This document shows, piece by piece, positions 38,301 to 43,244 of a stretch of DNA of 64,000 nucleotides. A program made the translations under genes and the position numbers. Location: the NCBI GenBank assembly GCA_030015575.1, contig JASDDO010000014.1:163899911-163963910 (forward strand), written 5' to 3'. Source of the stretch: Agapanthus africanus (taxonomy: Eukaryota; Streptophyta; Magnoliopsida; Asparagales; Amaryllidaceae). The notes below the pieces were generated by a model, which was given only the letters and a program-made list of their open reading frames with translations, had not been told where the DNA came from and did not search any database. How positions within the stretch are numbered: the stretch's first letter is position 1; every line of letters starts with the position of its first letter.

Positions 38301-41300
38301 GGGAAAATGTTCATTCAAATGTGCAATATTTTAGACTAATCAACACTCGTAAACATTTGCCTAAACAGAGATTCCATTTGGGCAAACGTAGTGACAGAGC
38401 CTTCCGGTATGTTTGCGTACGAGTCGAAGGCAACGTCACTCAAGCTATTAAAGAATTGGCGTAGGAGAAGTGCATCATTGCCCCTAGTATTTGCGCACGA
38501 TGATTTGAAGTGTGTAATGTGCTGGCTTGCATTTCCCGTTCCATCAAATCTTTCAAATTTAGGGACAACATAGCCGCTGGGAAACTCCACGAGATCATAT
38601 CGTGCCGGGTATGGTCTCTCACTACTGATGACGTTTTTCTGCGCTTCGGCTTCGACCACCAATGTCTTGACTTTATTGGCGACCAAGTTCATTATTTTAT
38701 CTTGGATTAACGCCCTACCGTCGTTGAGGGTCAGAACATCTCCCGAGGCTGAGTGTGGTCAACTCCCATATGGCTCGCCTACTTTTGGACTCAGGGGACA
38801 GGCATTGGCTGCTTCAGGACATCGCTTCCCAGTTCATGGGTGGAGCCCTGCACTTGATTGGGTTGCCCTTGAGCGACTTTGGCTGGAAGTTGCAACACGA
38901 CATTTGTCAAGTCATCAATTTTGATGTAAAGCTTGGCCATTTCCTTATCTTTCCTTTTGAGTTGTTTCCGAAGTTCTTGGAGCAGCTGCTGTTCTGCAGT
39001 CTTAGGGGTGAAAATCGGCTCTTCATCGCTCTCCGAGCTCGACTCCCCGGAAATTGAAGGATTTTTCTACTTACCAGTCTCGCCGAAGGGGTTTTCATTC
39101 TTCCGGAGAAGGTTAGGCTTGGGAAGTGGCGGCTACATTCAAATCAGATTGGGCTTGAGATGTGGTAGCCTCATCTTTGCTCTTGCTGCGAAGGTTATCA
39201 CTGGGTCGTGCGCCGACCATATAAACCGTGTGGACTGTGCATCCGGCCAAGCCTTTACCATTGGTAGCGGTATTTGCTGAGCCTTTGGTTGTTTCGACCC
39301 ATTCTTCTTAGGGAAAGACAGGCGGTTGAAGACAGATAGTCTAGCCGAAGCTTCAAGTAAAACCGGTGCCCTATGCTCAGACTCCCTTCTTGGCTTTCGG
39401 GCGGCTACAAGCGCTTGGTAGACTTTTGAGGAGACTGTGTCATGCTTTCTATGCTAAGGCTTCGACACATCTCTTCGCAGCACTATACGGATTGTTGTCT
39501 TCTTGATTCTTGCAGTCGGAATTTTTCTGAACCCACTTCAAGGGTTCAAAAGAATTGTTGATTTTTACGGCCTACTCAACTTGTGTCGCGAGATAGCCAT
39601 CTTTCTGGAACCTCACGAAGTTTAGTGGTGCGGGAGCCCTTGCCCTTTTGTTGGCTATGTGTCTGATCCTTTTTTGCCTTAGCTTCTCGATTTTGAGCAC
39701 CTGGCGGGCATTTGCTTTCCTGGCAGCCGTCGTTGGCCGATTGACGGGGAGTATTGAGAAAACACCTGGTCGAGATGTTGTTAAGGGCATCGCCTGAGCT
39801 TTGCCCGAGATGTTTTGGGGTTTCTTTGGTTTTGACGGCTCTGCCCCCGGTTGGAGCGACAGAGCCGTTTGAATACGGACTTGCGCTTGGGTGCGAGCGT
39901 GCCTGCAACCACGGCGTTCGGCCATTTACCCTTTGAGGCGGGTTTAGTTACTTGGCTTGCCCGGGTCTCGACAGTAGGAGCGCTGAAGGCTGGAGAAATT
40001 ATGATGGAGCCGAATTGATGTGACGGTTCCTTCCACTGTTGCGCAAGACTTGTTGGGAGAACCACCAGTGTGTTTATCTTGATGGTGTAGGTGATGAGGG
40101 TTGCGTCGATGTTGAAAGTTGATTGCTGATTGCTGCATAGAAGAGCATGATTTCAGTACAAATATCTATCTATCTATACACACATACATATTAATGAGTT
40201 CGCATGAGAATTTGACCCGAGATATGGAAGGAGAGAAAAGTCCCATCGGACGTGCCAGAATCTGTAGAGTGTTTTTCGTCACTCTATTGAAATAGAAATG
40301 CACACGCTTGTCAGGTATGTACAGACGCTCCTTGCCTAGGATAGGCCGGGGTTTATTGATTATGGGAATCCAAATCTCTGGTAGCCGCGAACAAAACTGC
40401 CGTTAATTACCCCACGCTTTTGGATCGAGAGAACCTCTGATTAACGGGTCGAACATATCATGCGAACTCAATGTGCAGTGTGGAATGTGGGTTGTGTTTT
40501 GAAAATAGTGCAAAAGAGCGTGTTCATTTATTTTTTTTATTTATTTACAAGAAAAACTAAAATATAAAATTTTTATTAAACAGTTTTTTCTTTTCTTTTC
40601 TTTCTATTTAAAATTAAGGCTTCATGAAAGTCGGCGGCACGCGCTACAGTTGCGTGCGAGGAGGGGGCCAAAAGGTCCCGTATGGGCCAAAAGGTCCAGT
40701 TTTTTTGGAGTTTGAGCTTAAAGGGGGTGTTCTTCTCTTTTGGCCTAAAGAGGCTCTTTTGGATCCTTAAAACTTTAGTTTTTTCCCTTGGATGATTGAA
40801 AAGGGGTCTTTTTCTCCTCCTTCAAGCCTTGAAATTTGTTAAAATTAAGGTTTTGGAGATGAGTTCTTCTTCTTCTTTCAGATCGGATCTTGAGGAAGGA
40901 GGTAGGCAAAATTCATTCCTTTTTGGGATTTGATGGGAGACTGGTGTTTCTCTCATTGGGTTTTGTGGCAAAAATCTCTATTTTTTTTTTTTGAGAAAGG
41001 AGGTTTTCCTCTTGTTTTTCTTTAAAATATAAAATGAAGAAGTACTAGGAGAGAGAGGAGCCTCAGAATCCTAGATTGATTGAGGGGAATAAAAATTATT
41101 CATTCATCATGTTGGCCCTTTGTAGGCTCACAATTTTACATATAGCCCCTTTGGCTTTTCAAAATGACACTTGTGCTCCTCATGTTTATGTGCTTATTTC
41201 TTTTTGCACATAAGCCATAGGTTTTACAAAATTTGGCTTCTTGCCCATTTAATTTATATTTATTTCCAAAAAATTACATTTATTTCCAAAAAATTACATT

Positions 41301-43244
41301 TATTTATTACATAATTCTTGTCTTCTCATGGCATGAGGCCGGCCCCTTACATGCTCGGGCTAGGCCTGGACTCGGGCCCGCTTGGCCTGGGCATTGGTCT
41401 TGATCTTTTGACTTTGACTTTTAATTTTGATTTTTGGTTTTGGCGATGGGGTGTAAATTTTAATCCCAATAGCAATCCTCCATACTATGATATGTAATGA
41501 ATGAAAACTTGATAGGGTCATATTTAGAACATAAAACTTATTTGTCATGACAACTAAAATCTTGTAACTGCCCTTGAATATATTCCGACATCCGCCATCT
41601 AACATGAAAAGTTTCCGCCGATCTGAAGTTAACATACAACATTTAGCACATTGCTAAAATGATGGAAACCTCGTTGATAGATTAACAGCTTTTGAATGGT
41701 CGGGGTAATTAAAATCTTTGAAAACTATTGAATGTGAGAAATCGCATGAATATTCATCGATGCGCTGCTCACTCTAAATTTTCTGTGAAGAATTTTATGA
41801 TCAGGGACGAACCATTTTAGATGAACTATTAGGGCAGCATCATGCATAATGCATTTCCGATTATTAGGGCCTTGTCTTTTCTCTCGAGAGGAACCCTTCA
41901 ATCTTTGGTTAAAGATAACATCAGCCTTTAGTCCGAGGATCTCTTTGAAGGACCATGCTTTGCTTGACGCTCATTAAGGTCTTTTCAAAGCAAGCATATG
42001 AGTACTGATTGAGAAAAACTTGCCTTGAATCCACTTCTGTAACAAGATACTGTGATATTGTGAACCTCCTGGAGTGCAATTACTTCAGCTATTTATTGTT
42101 TGTTCCTACATCATTAACATGGAATGTTCTTAACATGAGAACTTTAATATGAAACACAATTAATTCTACTCTTATATCTGTAGGTTACTCTAGGCATGAA
42201 GTTTTGGGGCGAAATTGTAGATTTTTAAATGGACCTGGTACAGATGTTGAGGCCTTACAGGAGGTATATGATCACTATGCTTTCTGTAGCATGTAGCCTG
42301 CCCACAAGATTAAATCAGCTTTCATTTGTAGGATTACTACCTCCTTATCTTCGATATTTGTAGATAAAGGACAGCATTCAAGCAGAACAAGCTTGCAGAG
42401 TATGTTTATTAAATTACAGGTACATGTTATCTACATATGATAGCCGGCCCCATTTGGATGGGGGAAAGGCTTAGAAGATGATGATGTTTTTTTTAAAATA
42501 TAAATTTGACCACATGAAGTTCTATGGGCAGGAGCTTCCGAGTTCCAACTATGAGCTTATAATCAATGACAATAGCTCAGTGCGGGGTTCAAACCCTAGG
42601 ACGGAAGGGGCCACAAATTAATGTTTTTAGGGCAAATTTGTGGGTCCCCTCGTGTGTGTGCGCGCGCGCGCGCGCGCCCGCGCTTGTGTGCTGCGCGGGT
42701 TAGGCTTTCGGGCCAGTTTCAAAAAAAAAAACAAAAAAACCTGAGCTTGTAAGGTAACAGTTTCTCCTGCTGCTTTGAAATTTCAGGAAAGATGAAAGCT
42801 CGTTCTGGAACCATCTTCATATATCACCAGTACGGAATTCAACCGGCAAGGTTTTAATTTACAATCACTGCACACAATTAAATTGGACGTTTTTATTTAT
42901 AACCAATGCACCTCAAAATCAATTTGGACTCTATATTTCCTTATTATCTACTTAATTGATTTGCTTAGATCCACTGCACTTGTGCTTGTAAATCATTCTT
43001 CTTATAATAGCATCATCCTGGCTAATTGTTATAGAGCATCTTAGAATTATAATACATCTAAATCTTAGAACATCTTAATTTTCAGATTGCTTTTTATGTT
43101 GGCGTCCAAATTAATGAAAATAGCAAAGATGTGCATGGGCTAAGCCCGGAGATGAGACAGATGAGTGCGGTGGCTGCAGTCAAGGTAGCGGTAAGGAGCT
43201 TATCTGCCGGTCCAAGCTCTTCTTCGAGGTCCTCTTCATCATAG
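40..43244 (+). CDS. TLP1: TWIN LOV PROTEIN 1 / PAS-LOV protein B-like gene, 3' part (5 exons)
   Basis: This is the C-terminal part of a plant twin-LOV blue-light receptor; the N-terminal half lies left of the window. The five exons (40-104, 42184-42263, 42364-42419, 42787-42850, 43086-43244) join with GT-AG introns and consistent phases (1, 0, 2, 0) into one open frame ending at TAG 43242-43244. The translation has the LOV hallmark GRNCRFL with the flavin-adduct Cys, preceded by [17 protein letters not shown] and followed by [18 protein letters not shown] and FYVGVQIN, the usual LOV strand order. The tail [19 protein letters not shown] resembles the C-terminus of the Arabidopsis TWIN LOV protein rather than phototropins or ZTL/FKF1, which continue into a kinase or into F-box/Kelch domains. 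Domain identity is seen directly; assignment to TLP1/PLPB is from family knowledge. LOV domains bind FMN and form a cysteinyl adduct in blue light. No lesion is visible in these exons. Confidence 0.9.
1880..1911. repeat. (AC)n microsatellite
   Basis: An uninterrupted dinucleotide run of about 16 AC units in AT-rich intron DNA. Confidence 0.97.
2267..2346. repeat. (TAA/ATT)n compound microsatellite
   Basis: ATA/TAA repeats switch to TAT/ATT repeats and back, ending in TAAA units. The switch makes the tract self-complementary, so it can form a long AT hairpin. Confidence 0.95.
2478..2551 (-). mobile_element. 5'-truncated SINE-like retroposon
   Basis: The 74-bp insert is flanked by 16-bp direct repeats (2462-2477 and 2552-2567) differing at one base, as expected of target-site duplications. 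Read on the minus strand it ends in an A-rich tail (CCAAAAAATAAAAA, running into the repeat) and contains TTTCGATTCC, close to a Pol III box B. The size and tail suggest a truncated SINE; the family is not identified. Confidence 0.6.
2568..5212. other. Intron sequence without recognised gene
   Basis: AT-rich and non-coding as far as I can see. A 66-codon minus-strand open frame at 3822-4022 has a protein-like composition but no motif I recognise, and I do not call it a gene. Confidence 0.6.
5222..5401. mobile_element. MULE-type MITE, 180 bp
   Basis: Terminal inverted repeats of about 40 bp with three mismatches share the core CTACCGGTACGGTGGAATCC. They are flanked by a perfect 9-bp direct repeat TAGTTTTAT (5213-5221 and 5402-5410). 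A 9-bp duplication with long TIRs starting in G is the Mutator-like signature. It has no coding capacity, so it is non-autonomous. Confidence 0.9.
5555..6793 (-). repeat. Element A 3' LTR
   Basis: In element orientation the LTR begins TGTTGGGG at 6793 and ends CTACA at 5555. It aligns along its length with 40263-41471, starting TGTAGAGTGTTTTT on the plus strand in both copies. Confidence 0.9.
6794..8135 (-). repeat. Element A 3' untranslated region with several tandem arrays
   Basis: Between the integrase end and the 3' LTR are four different short tandem arrays: a 36-bp unit (7007-7078), a 48-bp unit (7084-7188), an 80-87 bp unit of three copies (about 7390-7660) and a degenerate unit of about 35 bp and six copies (about 7706-7910). 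Tandem repeats between pol and the 3' LTR are a reported habit of Ogre/Tat elements. No conserved protein domain is seen. Confidence 0.8.
8136..9300 (-). pseudogene. Element A integrase, degenerate
   Basis: Integrase inserts the cDNA into the genome. Reading leftward, stretches of an HHCC zinc region and catalytic core can be followed through stops and shifts (near 9090-8880). The best preserved part is the C-terminus (8136-8351), with [23 protein letters not shown] and the ending [10 protein letters not shown], typical of Tat/Ogre integrases. The ORF is not intact. Confidence 0.75.
9398..9800 (-). pseudogene. Element A second (archaeal-type) RNase H domain
   Basis: The segment reads [18 protein letters not shown], where the D of DSQLVV is a catalytic position of type-I RNase H, then [10 protein letters not shown]. 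It lies between the RT-linked RNase H and integrase, the position of the extra RNase H that marks the Tat lineage. Upstream parts are broken by frameshifts. Confidence 0.7.
9982..10560 (-). pseudogene. Element A RT-linked RNase H
   Basis: The fragment reads [27 protein letters not shown] followed, after five residues, by [16 protein letters not shown], the connection and C-terminal part of the gypsy RNase H. It follows reverse transcriptase in the same orientation and is interrupted by stops and shifts. Confidence 0.72.
10600..11407 (-). pseudogene. Element A reverse transcriptase, degenerate
   Basis: The N-terminal RT part is open from 11407 to 10955. Motifs include [16 protein letters not shown], then [32 protein letters not shown] and [12 protein letters not shown], all standard gypsy RT blocks. 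Downstream blocks continue to about 10600 in shifted frames. It would copy the element RNA into DNA, but the frame is not continuous. Confidence 0.8.
12231..13472 (-). pseudogene. Element A gag/pol junction and aspartic protease region
   Basis: The stretch 13387-12848 is open and Lys/Glu-rich, ending with a [11 protein letters not shown] motif known upstream of protease in Tat/Ogre polyproteins. A broken section containing [11 protein letters not shown] follows. The piece at 12473-12231 reads [19 protein letters not shown], the conserved C-terminal flap of the protease, then IPFG-type linker sequence leading toward RT. Stops and shifts separate the pieces. Confidence 0.72.
13640..14047 (-). 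pseudogene. Element A gag, C-terminal part
   Basis: An open stretch starts mid-protein ([13 protein letters not shown]) directly at the border of solo LTR E, so this is an interrupted gag, not a start. It ends with [20 protein letters not shown], the C-x2-H...C knuckle-like motif of Tat-lineage gag. The upstream part continues at 29702-29930. Confidence 0.8.
14053..16828 (-). repeat. Solo LTR E, left part
   Basis: No protein domain is seen. A GC-rich tract at 16380-16823 gives long open frames of low-complexity Pro/His/Ser composition on both strands, which I regard as spurious. Confidence 0.65.
17016..17225 (+). repeat. 45-bp hairpin tandem array in element B LTR
   Basis: Copies start at 17071, 17116, 17161 and 17206, with a partial one before. 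Each unit carries two small hairpins, CCGAGCTTCCTCGG and GCTCGTCTCCGAGC. The 3' LTR has the same array at about 28347-28560. Confidence 0.9.
17428..17435 (+). promoter_or_regulatory. Element B LTR TATA box
   Basis: TATATAAA in the 3' half of the LTR, conserved in the other LTR at 28762-28769, positioned to drive the gag-pol transcript. Confidence 0.75.
17697..17714 (+). other. Element B primer-binding site
   Basis: TGGCGCCGTCTGTTGGAA lies two bases after the LTR end. The same motif (GTCTGTGGGAA variant) is beside the LTR of element C. I do not assign the tRNA. Confidence 0.8.
17767..19430 (+). pseudogene. Element B gag
   Basis: Gag forms the particle that packages element RNA. It starts at ATG 17767 ([15 protein letters not shown]), shifts frame near 18000, runs open through 18956, shifts by one base near 18945, meets a stop near 19052 and continues from 19118. 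The core includes [20 protein letters not shown], then [37 protein letters not shown] and [14 protein letters not shown]. The knuckle-like [18 protein letters not shown] ends the domain. The same protein, without pol, is in element C. The lesions mean no full-length product. Confidence 0.88.
19431..20032 (+). pseudogene. Element B aspartic protease
   Basis: Continuous with gag in frame. The active-site block reads [20 protein letters not shown], where Tat relatives usually have D-[TG]-G-S-S, so the Gly is replaced by Glu. The C-terminal block is [22 protein letters not shown] at 19865-19867 interrupts the same frame that goes on into RT. The protease would cut the gag-pol precursor. Confidence 0.82.
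20033..21000 (+). pseudogene. Element B reverse transcriptase
   Basis: RT blocks in order: [56 protein letters not shown], then after a frameshift near 20615 [18 protein letters not shown] and the catalytic VYVDDMLVK, then [21 protein letters not shown] second frameshift occurs near 20960. All catalytic Asp residues (FMDAF and YVDD) are present. Two shifts prevent a complete enzyme. Confidence 0.9.
21003..21520 (+). pseudogene. Element B RT-linked RNase H
   Basis: It reads [18 protein letters not shown], then [36 protein letters not shown] and [24 protein letters not shown] at 21230-21232 replaces Tyr in PVYYLSHIF. The first residue of the usual D-A-S active site is Val in VSDQ, as in other Tat elements where this copy has decayed. 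Confidence 0.82.
21580..22061 (+). pseudogene. Element B second (archaeal-type) RNase H
   Basis: The domain begins [22 protein letters not shown], is broken by a TGA and a frameshift near 21650-21790, and resumes with [19 protein letters not shown], then [14 protein letters not shown] and [14 protein letters not shown]. The D-E-D-D set (YVDGS, AAEYE, CSDSA, RADAL) is recognisable. A second RNase H after the RT-linked one is diagnostic of the Tat lineage. Confidence 0.87.
22080..23360 (+). pseudogene. Element B integrase
   Basis: The zinc region starts [20 protein letters not shown] and [10 protein letters not shown], where a 56-bp tandem duplication (22307-22362 and 22363-22418) throws the frame. 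The core follows: [33 protein letters not shown] and, after another shift, [16 protein letters not shown], giving the D, D and E of the DDE triad. The C-terminal part is open from 22914 to 23360 ([14 protein letters not shown], then KLKLYK and TGA). Confidence 0.9.
23505..23516 (-). terminator. 3'-end hairpin motif of element B aORF2
   Basis: On the minus strand GGCTGAGGAGCC lies 10 bases after the aORF2 stop, followed by TATAATACCC and an AATAAA at about 23480-23485. The same motif follows the other three antisense ORFs. GGCT/AGCC can pair. Confidence 0.6.
23526..24035 (-). pseudogene. Element B aORF2: small antisense gene, unknown family
   Basis: One reading frame of 170 codons on the strand opposite gag-pol, convergent with integrase, with two in-frame stops (TAG after [12 protein letters not shown] after RVHMHR). 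Conserved stretches shared with element C at 56095-56560 are [16 protein letters not shown], then [21 protein letters not shown] and the C-terminal ECHQQC...SSLL with stop TAA. This pattern shows a protein maintained in both lineages. I recognise no domain. Predicted mostly helical, no signal peptide. The start ATG at 24035 is chosen by alignment with the element C start. Confidence 0.7.
24290..24965 (+). repeat. Element B hairpin tandem array, about 86-bp period
   Basis: Seven units begin with AGGCCACCGAGCAGCTT or a variant at 24400, 24487, 24574, 24659, 24744, 24831 and 24917; a short 33-bp array (24290-24365) precedes them. Each unit has two hairpins with CTTC-like loops, for example GGGTAGCTTCCTACCC and CCGAGCAGCTTTCTGCTCGG. 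Element C has the same repeat at the same place with an 88-bp period. Confidence 0.9.
25312..25323 (-). terminator. 3'-end hairpin motif of element B aORF1
   Basis: The minus strand reads GACTGAGGAGCC immediately after the aORF1 stop, then CAGAATACC and AATAAA-like signals (AATAAAATGCACC, about 25272-25284). Confidence 0.55.
25324..27547 (-). pseudogene. Element B aORF1: Transposase_28-like antisense gene, spliced, broken
   Basis: Antisense to gag-pol. The N-terminus is [20 protein letters not shown]; then [42 protein letters not shown] and [18 protein letters not shown], the signature of the Pfam 'putative gypsy type transposon' family (Transposase_28); then [20 protein letters not shown]; then a C-terminal coiled coil (25995-25389). 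Two introns are inferred by comparison with element C: 26560-26659 (donor GTAAGTTAG, acceptor TTTTGCAG) and 26026-26112 (acceptor TTTTCCTCAG). Frameshifts occur near 27350 and 27040. Function is unknown; antisense genes of this kind are known in Grande/Retand-type Tat elements. Confidence 0.75.
27682..27690 (-). promoter_or_regulatory. Putative TATA box of element B aORF1
   Basis: Minus-strand TATAAATAG lies about 135 bp upstream of the aORF1 ATG. It is followed by CTCTAGGGCC and TACT, matching the segment upstream of element C aORF1 (AATAAATATG, then CCTAGGGCCC). This suggests an own promoter separate from the LTR. Confidence 0.6.
28108..28153 (+). repeat. 23-bp tandem duplication before element B polypurine tract
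   Basis: Two exact copies of a 23-bp unit beginning TTGGATAGGTCGG, the second running into the polypurine tract. Confidence 0.9.
28151..28162 (+). other. Element B polypurine tract
   Basis: GCGGGGGGCTAA directly precedes the 3' LTR start TGATGATG; element C has the same motif in minus orientation. Confidence 0.8.
28163..29040 (+). repeat. Element B 3' LTR
   Basis: Begins TGATGATGCTCACAAG, ends AACTCCATCA, followed by the GTTCT duplication. Hairpin array at about 28347-28560, TATA box at 28762-28769. Confidence 0.93.
29046..29696 (-). repeat. Solo LTR E, right part
   Basis: Continuation of the LTR after element B, GC-rich at first and AT-rich toward the end, closing with GGGGACA. No protein domain. 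Confidence 0.65.
29702..29930 (-). pseudogene. Element A gag, middle part
   Basis: The minus-strand frame continues across the element D duplication with [16 protein letters not shown], then, after a one-base shift, [18 protein letters not shown] and [13 protein letters not shown]. This is the second half of the Tat/Ogre gag core, ending at the border of solo LTR E. Confidence 0.78.
29931..31413 (-). repeat. Element D 3' LTR
   Basis: 1483 bp, matches 36858-38342; the sampled start differs at roughly 7% of positions. A TATATATAG motif near 30771 on the minus strand could be its TATA box. Confidence 0.92.
31414..31428 (-). other. Element D polypurine tract
   Basis: The minus strand reads AAGTTTGGGGGTATT immediately before the 3' LTR, the form common in Athila-type elements. 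Confidence 0.8.
31429..32950 (-). other. Element D internal region without coding sequence
   Basis: AT-rich, no RT, RNase H or integrase motifs seen in any frame. This is where the rest of pol would be expected. Confidence 0.65.
32991..33814 (-). pseudogene. Element D aspartic protease and RT stub
   Basis: The frame at 33814-33560 reads [20 protein letters not shown], the Athila protease block, with Asp where the catalytic triplet normally ends in Gly (DLG). It continues at 33563-33309 with [20 protein letters not shown] and [13 protein letters not shown]. The frame at 33269-32991 reads [14 protein letters not shown], the approach to RT, and then stops. Confidence 0.82.
34899..35711 (-). pseudogene. 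Element D gag
   Basis: The open part 35711-35211 has [20 protein letters not shown], then [18 protein letters not shown] and [18 protein letters not shown], then [22 protein letters not shown], the Athila gag pattern. A frameshift near 35210-35280 moves into frames that end at 34899. A gag C-terminal continuation of low complexity lies toward 34162. Confidence 0.8.
35720..36838 (-). other. Element D leader between primer-binding site and gag
   Basis: Untranslated leader without recognisable coding sequence; a short duplicated motif CCGCGGTTCCGCC occurs near 36558 and 36589. Confidence 0.6.
36839..36855 (-). other. Element D primer-binding site (tRNA-Asp type)
   Basis: The minus strand reads TGGCGCCGTTGCCGGGG, two bases from the LTR end, complementary to the 3' end of plant tRNA-Asp(GUC). 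Confidence 0.9.
36858..38342 (-). repeat. Element D 5' LTR
   Basis: 1485 bp partner of 29931-31413, next to the primer-binding site. Confidence 0.92.
38343..40140 (-). pseudogene. Element A gag N-terminal part and upstream coding region
   Basis: The frame at 38692-38343 reads [18 protein letters not shown] and [20 protein letters not shown], the Tat/Ogre gag core, and is cut by element D. Before it, 39060-38870 reads [19 protein letters not shown] and [19 protein letters not shown], a coiled-coil N-terminus. Further upstream (39925-39572) a basic open frame may be part of gag or of an Ogre-type first ORF; I cannot decide. Confidence 0.72.
40240..40257 (-). other. Element A candidate primer-binding site
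   Basis: The minus strand reads TGGCACGTCCGATGGGAC five bases after the LTR end. Position and TGG start fit a primer-binding site; it resembles the tRNA-Arg-type site of Ogre/Tat elements but is diverged. Confidence 0.55.
40263..41471 (-). repeat. Element A 5' LTR
   Basis: 1209 bp partner of 5555-6793. The terminal TG (element orientation) is mutated to TA at 41471. Confidence 0.88.
41472..42183. other. Intron sequence next to exon 42184-42263
   Basis: No coding sequence or repeat was identified; AT-rich, ending in the TAG acceptor. Confidence 0.6.
42184..42263 (+). CDS. TLP1: TWIN LOV exon: flavin-adduct cysteine exon
   Basis: The acceptor TAG is at 42181-42183. The first two bases complete the split Gly codon from 104. 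The exon encodes [17 protein letters not shown] and then [10 protein letters not shown]; the Cys of GRNCRFL is the residue that forms the photo-adduct in LOV domains. The donor is GTATATG at 42264. The residue after RFL is Asn, where many LOV domains have Gln. Confidence 0.93.
42364..42419 (+). CDS. TLP1: TWIN LOV exon
   Basis: The acceptor is TTGTAG ending at 42363. The exon reads [18 protein letters not shown] plus two bases of an Arg codon, and the donor is GTACATG at 42420. It matches the helix and strand after the adduct cysteine in LOV domains. Confidence 0.88.
42563..42741 (+). mobile_element. tRNA-derived SINE in a TWIN LOV intron
   Basis: The 179-bp insert is flanked by 11-bp direct repeats TGAGCTTATAA (42552-42562) and TGAGCTTGTAA (42742-42752). 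Near its left end are a box A-like ATAGCTCAGTG and a box B-like GGTTCAAACCC, closer together than usual, and it ends in an A-rich tail (42721-42740). It contains a GT/GC microsatellite at 42651-42676. Confidence 0.68.
42651..42676. repeat. (GT)n(GC)n microsatellite
   Basis: GTGTGTGT followed by an alternating CG run inside the SINE; alternating purine-pyrimidine throughout. Confidence 0.9.
42787..42850 (+). CDS. TLP1: TWIN LOV exon
   Basis: The acceptor is TTTCAG ending at 42786. The exon completes the split Arg codon and reads [21 protein letters not shown], ending before the donor GTTTTAA at 42851. The F-W-N-x-L-x-I-S-P-V-R motif is the conserved central strand of the LOV sheet. Confidence 0.92.
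43086..43244 (+). CDS. TLP1: TWIN LOV terminal coding exon and stop
   Basis: The acceptor is TTTTCAG ending at 43085. The exon begins [16 protein letters not shown], the last LOV strand, and continues into the C-terminal helix [19 protein letters not shown] and a short Ser-rich tail ending at TAG. No clear polyadenylation signal was identified downstream, so the 3' UTR end is unknown. Confidence 0.9.
   Translation: MAFYVGVQINENSKDVHGLSPEMRQMSAVAAVKVAVRSLSAGPSSSSRSSSS

Larger units (their letters stand above)
29931..38342 (-). mobile_element. Element D: Athila-like gypsy element, non-autonomous
   Basis: LTRs at 29931-31413 and 36858-38342 are flanked by a perfect duplication ACACT (29926-29930 and 38343-38347) within element A gag. 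In element orientation the LTR runs TGATTAG...CAATCA. The primer-binding site at 36839-36855 (complement of CCCCGGCAACGGCGCCA) matches the 3' end of plant tRNA-Asp, usual for Athila. Only gag and protease remain plus a stub at the RT start; the rest of pol is absent. Size is 8.4 kb. Confidence 0.9.
5555..41471 (-). mobile_element. Element A: Tat/Ogre-like Ty3/gypsy LTR retrotransposon, split by nested insertions
   Basis: LTR-like repeats at 5555-6793 and 40263-41471 bound the element, with 5-bp flanks GTAAT (5550-5554) and GCAAT (41472-41476). Orientation is minus, shown by a candidate primer-binding site beside the right LTR and by gag, protease, RT, RNase H and integrase running right to left. 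Gag is cut twice: by element D at 38342/29931 and by solo LTR E at 29696/14053. Without those insertions it is about 11.9 kb. Frames have many stops and shifts, so it is defunct. The sampled LTR segments differ at roughly one site in seven (by eye), making it the oldest LTR insertion here. Confidence 0.88.
105..42183 (+). other. Giant (about 42.1 kb) intron of the TWIN LOV gene
   Basis: A GT donor at 105-106 and a TAG acceptor at 42181-42183 join two exons whose split Gly codon (G + GT) restores the LOV motif exactly. No other recognisable LOV exon lies between. The intron holds elements A, B, D and E, which together fill 5555-41471. Its own sequence is mainly 105-5554 and 41472-42183. Confidence 0.88.

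Noticed and set aside
39572..39925. Basic frame upstream of element A gag as a separate Ogre ORF1
   Set aside because: I could not match it to a known ORF1; it is included in the gag region entry with the uncertainty stated.
42438..42485. Sequence resembling the 3' end of Au/TS-type SINEs (GGCCCCATTT...AAGGCTTAG)
   Set aside because: Only about 45 bases directly after an exon, with no head or duplication; too short to call.
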